Part shown: positions 33,475-35,986 of the stretch, one piece after another
Layout: each line of letters starts with the position of its first letter
Numbering within the stretch: the stretch's first letter is position 1
DNA from: Propionivibrio sp.
Lineage (GTDB): Bacteria > Pseudomonadota > Gammaproteobacteria > Burkholderiales > Rhodocyclaceae
Reading direction: 5' to 3'
Assembly (NCBI GenBank): GCA_029975435.1
Contig: JARKPC010000160.1
Coordinates: forward strand, 1-35,986
DNA length: 35,986 nt
Notes under the pieces: model-generated
Told to the model about the DNA's origin: nothing
Seen by the model: only the letters and a program-made list of their open reading frames with translations
Databases searched by the model: none
Translations under genes and position numbers: made by a program

Positions 33475-34809
33475 ATGGACATCATCCTACTGTTACTACT
33501 TATTCTGCTTAACGGCCTGTTGGCGATGTCTGAGATTGCCGTCGTTTCCTCCAGGAAATCCCGGCTGCAGAAACTCTCGGATGACGGTTCTCCGGGAGCC
33601 AAGACAGCGCTGGAATTGAGCAACGAGCCTTCCGGTTTTCTGTCGACGATCCAGATTGGAATCACGACGGTAGGCATTCTGAGCGGTGCCATCGGGGAAA
33701 GTGCGCTGGCCGACCCCTTGGGCGAATGGTTGTCCGCGGTTCCGTTCCTGCAACCTTATGCCCGCGGCTTGGCGCTGTCCTTCGTGGTGGTGGCCCTGAC
33801 CTATTTTTCGGTAGTCATTGGCGAACTGGTGCCCAAGCGCTTGGGATTGCTGGCCCCCGAAGCGGTTGCCGCGTTTATCTCGTCGCCGATGACCCTGCTT
33901 TCCCGCGTGGCACGTCCTCTTGTCTGGCTGCTCTCCTCGTCCTCTACCGTGATCCTGAAGGTGATCGGCGCGCGGGCGACCTCCGAGGCACCGGTGACCA
34001 ACGACGAAATCAACGTGCTGATGGAGCAGGGGGCCGAGGCCGGGATCTTTCACGAGAGCGAACAGGCGATCGTTTCCAACGTCCTGCGTCTTGATGAACA
34101 GCGAATCGGCGCAATTATGACTCACCGCAATGACATTTATGTGCTCGACCTCGATGCGCCCGAAGAGGACATCAGGACCTGCCTCTCCGAGAGCCCGTAC
34201 ACGCGGATTGTGGTGTGCCGTGACGGGCTTGAACATATCGTCGGTATCCTGCGCACCGCGGATCTGTTGAAGCTGGCACTGGCCGGCGAAAAACTCGATG
34301 TTGAAAGGTACTTGCGGCCCGCACTGTTTGTGCCGGAGGGCGTTACGACCACTCATTTGCTGGAGAGCTTCCGGAAAGCACGTCAGCAATGCGCGCTCAT
34401 TGTCGATGAGTATGGAGAATTGCAGGGACTGGTGACGTTGACCGACGTGCTTGCCTCGATCGTCGGCGATATCCCCTCGTCCGATTCCACCGAGGCGCAA
34501 GATATCGTTCTGCGCGAGGACGGATCCTGGCTGATCGACGGCAGCGTACCCATCGAACGCCTTAAGTCGGCCGTGGATATCGAGGATGATTTACCCGGGG
34601 AAGATGAAAACGCCTATAACACGTTGGGTGGACTCGTCATGTATGTGCTTGGACGCATTCCGGTCGTTCCTGATTCGTTCGAGACGGCGGGTTTCCGGTT
34701 TGAAGTCGTCGATATGGACAAGAATCGTGTCGACAAAGTCCTGCTGAGCCGCTTGGCGGGTGAGCCGGAAGCCTCCGGCGTTGGATACGACAACACCAAT
34801 CATCGCTGA
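33475..34809 (+). CDS. CNNM/CorC (HlyC/CorB) family transporter with CBS pair
   Basis: A 444-residue protein. N-terminal CNNM (DUF21) membrane domain, about residues 1-180 (ILLNGLLAMSEIAVVSSRKSRLQKL, SGFLSTIQIGITTVGILSG, VIGELVPKRLGL), a CBS-domain pair at about 200-340 (AIMTHRNDIYVLD, IVDEYGELQGLVTLTDVLASIVGDI) and a C-terminal CorC_HlyC domain (DGSWLIDGSVPIERL). Relatives are Mg2+ exporters; the family name hemolysin is historical. Confidence 0.93.
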   Translation: MDIILLLLLILLNGLLAMSEIAVVSSRKSRLQKLSDDGSPGAKTALELSNEPSGFLSTIQIGITTVGILSGAIGESALADPLGEWLSAVPFLQPYARGLALSFVVVALTYFSVVIGELVPKRLGLLAPEAVAAFISSPMTLLSRVARPLVWLLSSSSTVILKVIGARATSEAPVTNDEINVLMEQGAEAGIFHESEQAIVSNVLRLDEQRIGAIMTHRNDIYVLDLDAPEEDIRTCLSESPYTRIVVCRDGLEHIVGILRTADLLKLALAGEKLDVERYLRPALFVPEGVTTTHLLESFRKARQQCALIVDEYGELQGLVTLTDVLASIVGDIPSSDSTEAQDIVLREDGSWLIDGSVPIERLKSAVDIEDDLPGEDENAYNTLGGLVMYVLGRIPVVPDSFETAGFRFEVVDMDKNRVDKVLLSRLAGEPEASGVGYDNTNHR

Positions 34810-35266
34810 TTGCGGTGCGCTTCGTTTGTATCCCTATCTCATTGACTTGATTGCTGATTAATTCTCGGCTTGAACTGGAGAGTTCTTGCCGACGACCTCT
34901 GCCGGGGTGTCGTCAGACCTTTCCGGGGAGGAACGCTTTACACAGGTGAAGCCTGTCTGGTCCACCCCGATACCAAGCGTTTTGACTTGCGCGGCAAAAC
35001 CGCGGATATCGCGCGTTTATCGTTTCTTGTTGGCCGATAATCGCGCAAAAGCACCTTCCACCTGATCGACGCTGGCATTTGCAGCGCCTAGTATTCAGAC
35101 AACAAAAAAACGTCTCGCGTCGTACGTCGCGTCGAATCAGGAGCAGGGAATGAAATCACTCGCGGGGAATCAGATGGCAGTTTCAACCGGAACGAATCGG
35201 TTGTGCTCGCTTGCTGCTCGAGAGACCGATTCTCTGCGTGTTTCGGCTTGATTCGGGAGTTGCCAG
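34810..35266. other. 457-bp gap rich in inverted repeats upstream of aroD
   Basis: No convincing gene except a possible 33-codon frame at its end. Four inverted repeats follow each other: GAACT/AGTTC (34872-34885, GGAG loop), GACGAC/GTCGTC (34891-34914), AACGCTT/AAGCGTT (34932-34981, with ACAGG/CCTGT nested inside and TTTT after), and GCGCGTTTATCG with CGATAATCGCGC (35011-35046, one mismatch). It may hold the terminator of the preceding gene, a structured leader of aroD or a small RNA. I recognise no known riboswitch. Confidence 0.5.
35150..35251 (+). CDS. Possible 33-residue small ORF before aroD
   Basis: ATG with AGGAG 8 nt upstream opens a 33-codon frame ending TGA, 15 bp before aroD. It holds no Phe, Tyr or Trp, so it is not an aromatic-attenuation leader. 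It may be a chance frame; the Shine-Dalgarno is the only support. Confidence 0.2.
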   Translation: MKSLAGNQMAVSTGTNRLCSLAARETDSLRVSA

Positions 35267-35986
35267 ATGAGACGAATCCAGTTAGGCGGAAAGATCATTG
35301 GTCGGGCAGACCGGCCGTTGATTTGCACGCCGCTGGTCGGCAAGACCCGGGCGGCAGTCCTGGAGGAAATGGCTGTTGTAGTGCCGAAACAGCCGGATCT
35401 GATCGAATGGCGTGTCGATTTCCTCGAAAGCAAGGGCGACATCGCCGCGGTCATCGACCTGGCCAGTGAAATCAAGGCGGTTGCCGGTGGGATCCCGATC
35501 GTTTTTGCTTGCCGTGCGCTAGACGAGGGCGGCGGTTCCAGCCCTCTCAACGATGCGGATATTCTGAAGCTCTTTGTCGCCGCGTGTGCCAGCCGCTGCG
35601 TCGACGCCATCGATTACGAGATGAGCAATCCCGCCTACAACCTGGCGATGCTCCGTGAGGCGTCGCGCGAAAACGGCGTAACCATGATCTTGTCGTACCA
35701 CAACCACCAGTTCACTCCCGACGGAGCCGAACTCGCGGAGAAGTTTTGGGAAGCGGAGCGTTTGGGGGCGGATGTGGCCAAGGTGATCGTGATGCCCAAA
35801 GCGTCCGAGGATGTTCTGGCGCTGCTGGGGGCGACGCTGAAAGCCAGCAGGAAATGCAGGATCCCCCTGGTCAGCATGTCGATGGGGGGGCTTGGGTCGC
35901 TGTCCAGGATTTTTGGTTGGGTTTATGGCTCGGCCGTGACCTTTGCCGCGGGAATGAACAGTTCGGCTCCCGGGCAAATGTCGATT
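35267..35986 (+). CDS. aroD: Type I 3-dehydroquinate dehydratase, C-terminus outside the window
   Basis: 240 residues are visible and the frame runs off the right edge; E. coli AroD has 252. This shikimate-pathway enzyme dehydrates 3-dehydroquinate through a Schiff base. Visible: EWRVDFL at 47-53, the catalytic histidine in SYHNHQFTP (His145), the Schiff-base lysine in AKVIVMP (Lys172), and SMSMGGLGSLSR and SAPGQMSI, which match the substrate-binding C-terminal segments of type I enzymes. Type I is a swivelled alternative to the small type II AroQ. Confidence 0.93.
   Translation, partial: MRRIQLGGKIIGRADRPLICTPLVGKTRAAVLEEMAVVVPKQPDLIEWRVDFLESKGDIAAVIDLASEIKAVAGGIPIVFACRALDEGGGSSPLNDADILKLFVAACASRCVDAIDYEMSNPAYNLAMLREASRENGVTMILSYHNHQFTPDGAELAEKFWEAERLGADVAKVIVMPKASEDVLALLGATLKASRKCRIPLVSMSMGGLGSLSRIFGWVYGSAVTFAAGMNSSAPGQMSI

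Noticed and set aside
35150..35251. Attenuator leader peptide for aroD
   Set aside because: The 33-residue frame has no aromatic residues and no terminator/antiterminator pair follows before aroD; kept only as a low-confidence small ORF.

Overview
The window is a 36-kb piece of a GC-rich proteobacterial chromosome, most likely a betaproteobacterium (Rhodocyclales-like). The main support is gene content and order: petABC (bc1 complex) followed by sspA-sspB, dnaX-ybaB-recR, alaA near hom, and the prkA-yeaH-spoVR stress cluster. I could not run a database search, so the taxonomic placement is inference from synteny. No rRNA, tRNA, insertion sequence, prophage or CRISPR array is visible.

Layout. 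1-4.1 kb (minus strand): prkA-yeaH-spoVR, a stress kinase / VWA protein / SpoVR operon, with spoVR cut by the window edge. 4.1-5.4 kb: divergent dmeF (Co/Ni efflux) and dmeR (RcnR/CsoR-family sensor) around a palindromic operator with a C-tract. 5.4-9.5 kb (plus): a periplasmic DegP/Do protease preceded by a PmrA-box-like direct repeat, an SbmA/YddA-type ABC protein and a rhomboid protease. 9.6-9.9 kb (minus): a small MTH1187-family protein. 10.0-16.9 kb (minus): a defence block. It holds a winged-helix protein and a nucleotidyltransferase that together look like an AbiE-type (type IV) toxin-antitoxin pair, followed in the same direction by a complete type I restriction-modification system, hsdR-hsdM-hsdS. 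The promoter of the pair carries two closely related 24-bp palindromes. 17.2-19.5 kb (minus): tex.

19.7-20.2 kb: a lone fliW with a clear intrinsic terminator. 20.3-21.6 kb (minus): a Mth938-domain protein and an ArnD-like deformylase. 21.7-24.7 kb (plus): alaA, a GNAT acetyltransferase and hom, with all junctions overlapping or one base apart. 24.8-27.4 kb (plus): dnaX-ybaB-recR. 27.5-30.2 kb (plus): petA-petB-petC, ending in a branched terminator. 30.2-31.3 kb: sspA and sspB. 31.5-34.8 kb (plus): ybiB, a TerC-family membrane protein and a CNNM/CorC-type transporter. 34.8-35.27 kb: the only long gap, rich in inverted repeats. 35.27 kb to the end: aroD, cut by the window edge.

Most of the window is core housekeeping. 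The accessory part is 10-17 kb. There the restriction system and the putative toxin-antitoxin pair lie between palindromic repeats, and the specificity gene has AT-rich recognition domains set in GC-rich repeats. The least explained signals are the twin operators of the AbiE-like pair, the PmrA-like box before the protease gene, and the structured gap before aroD.
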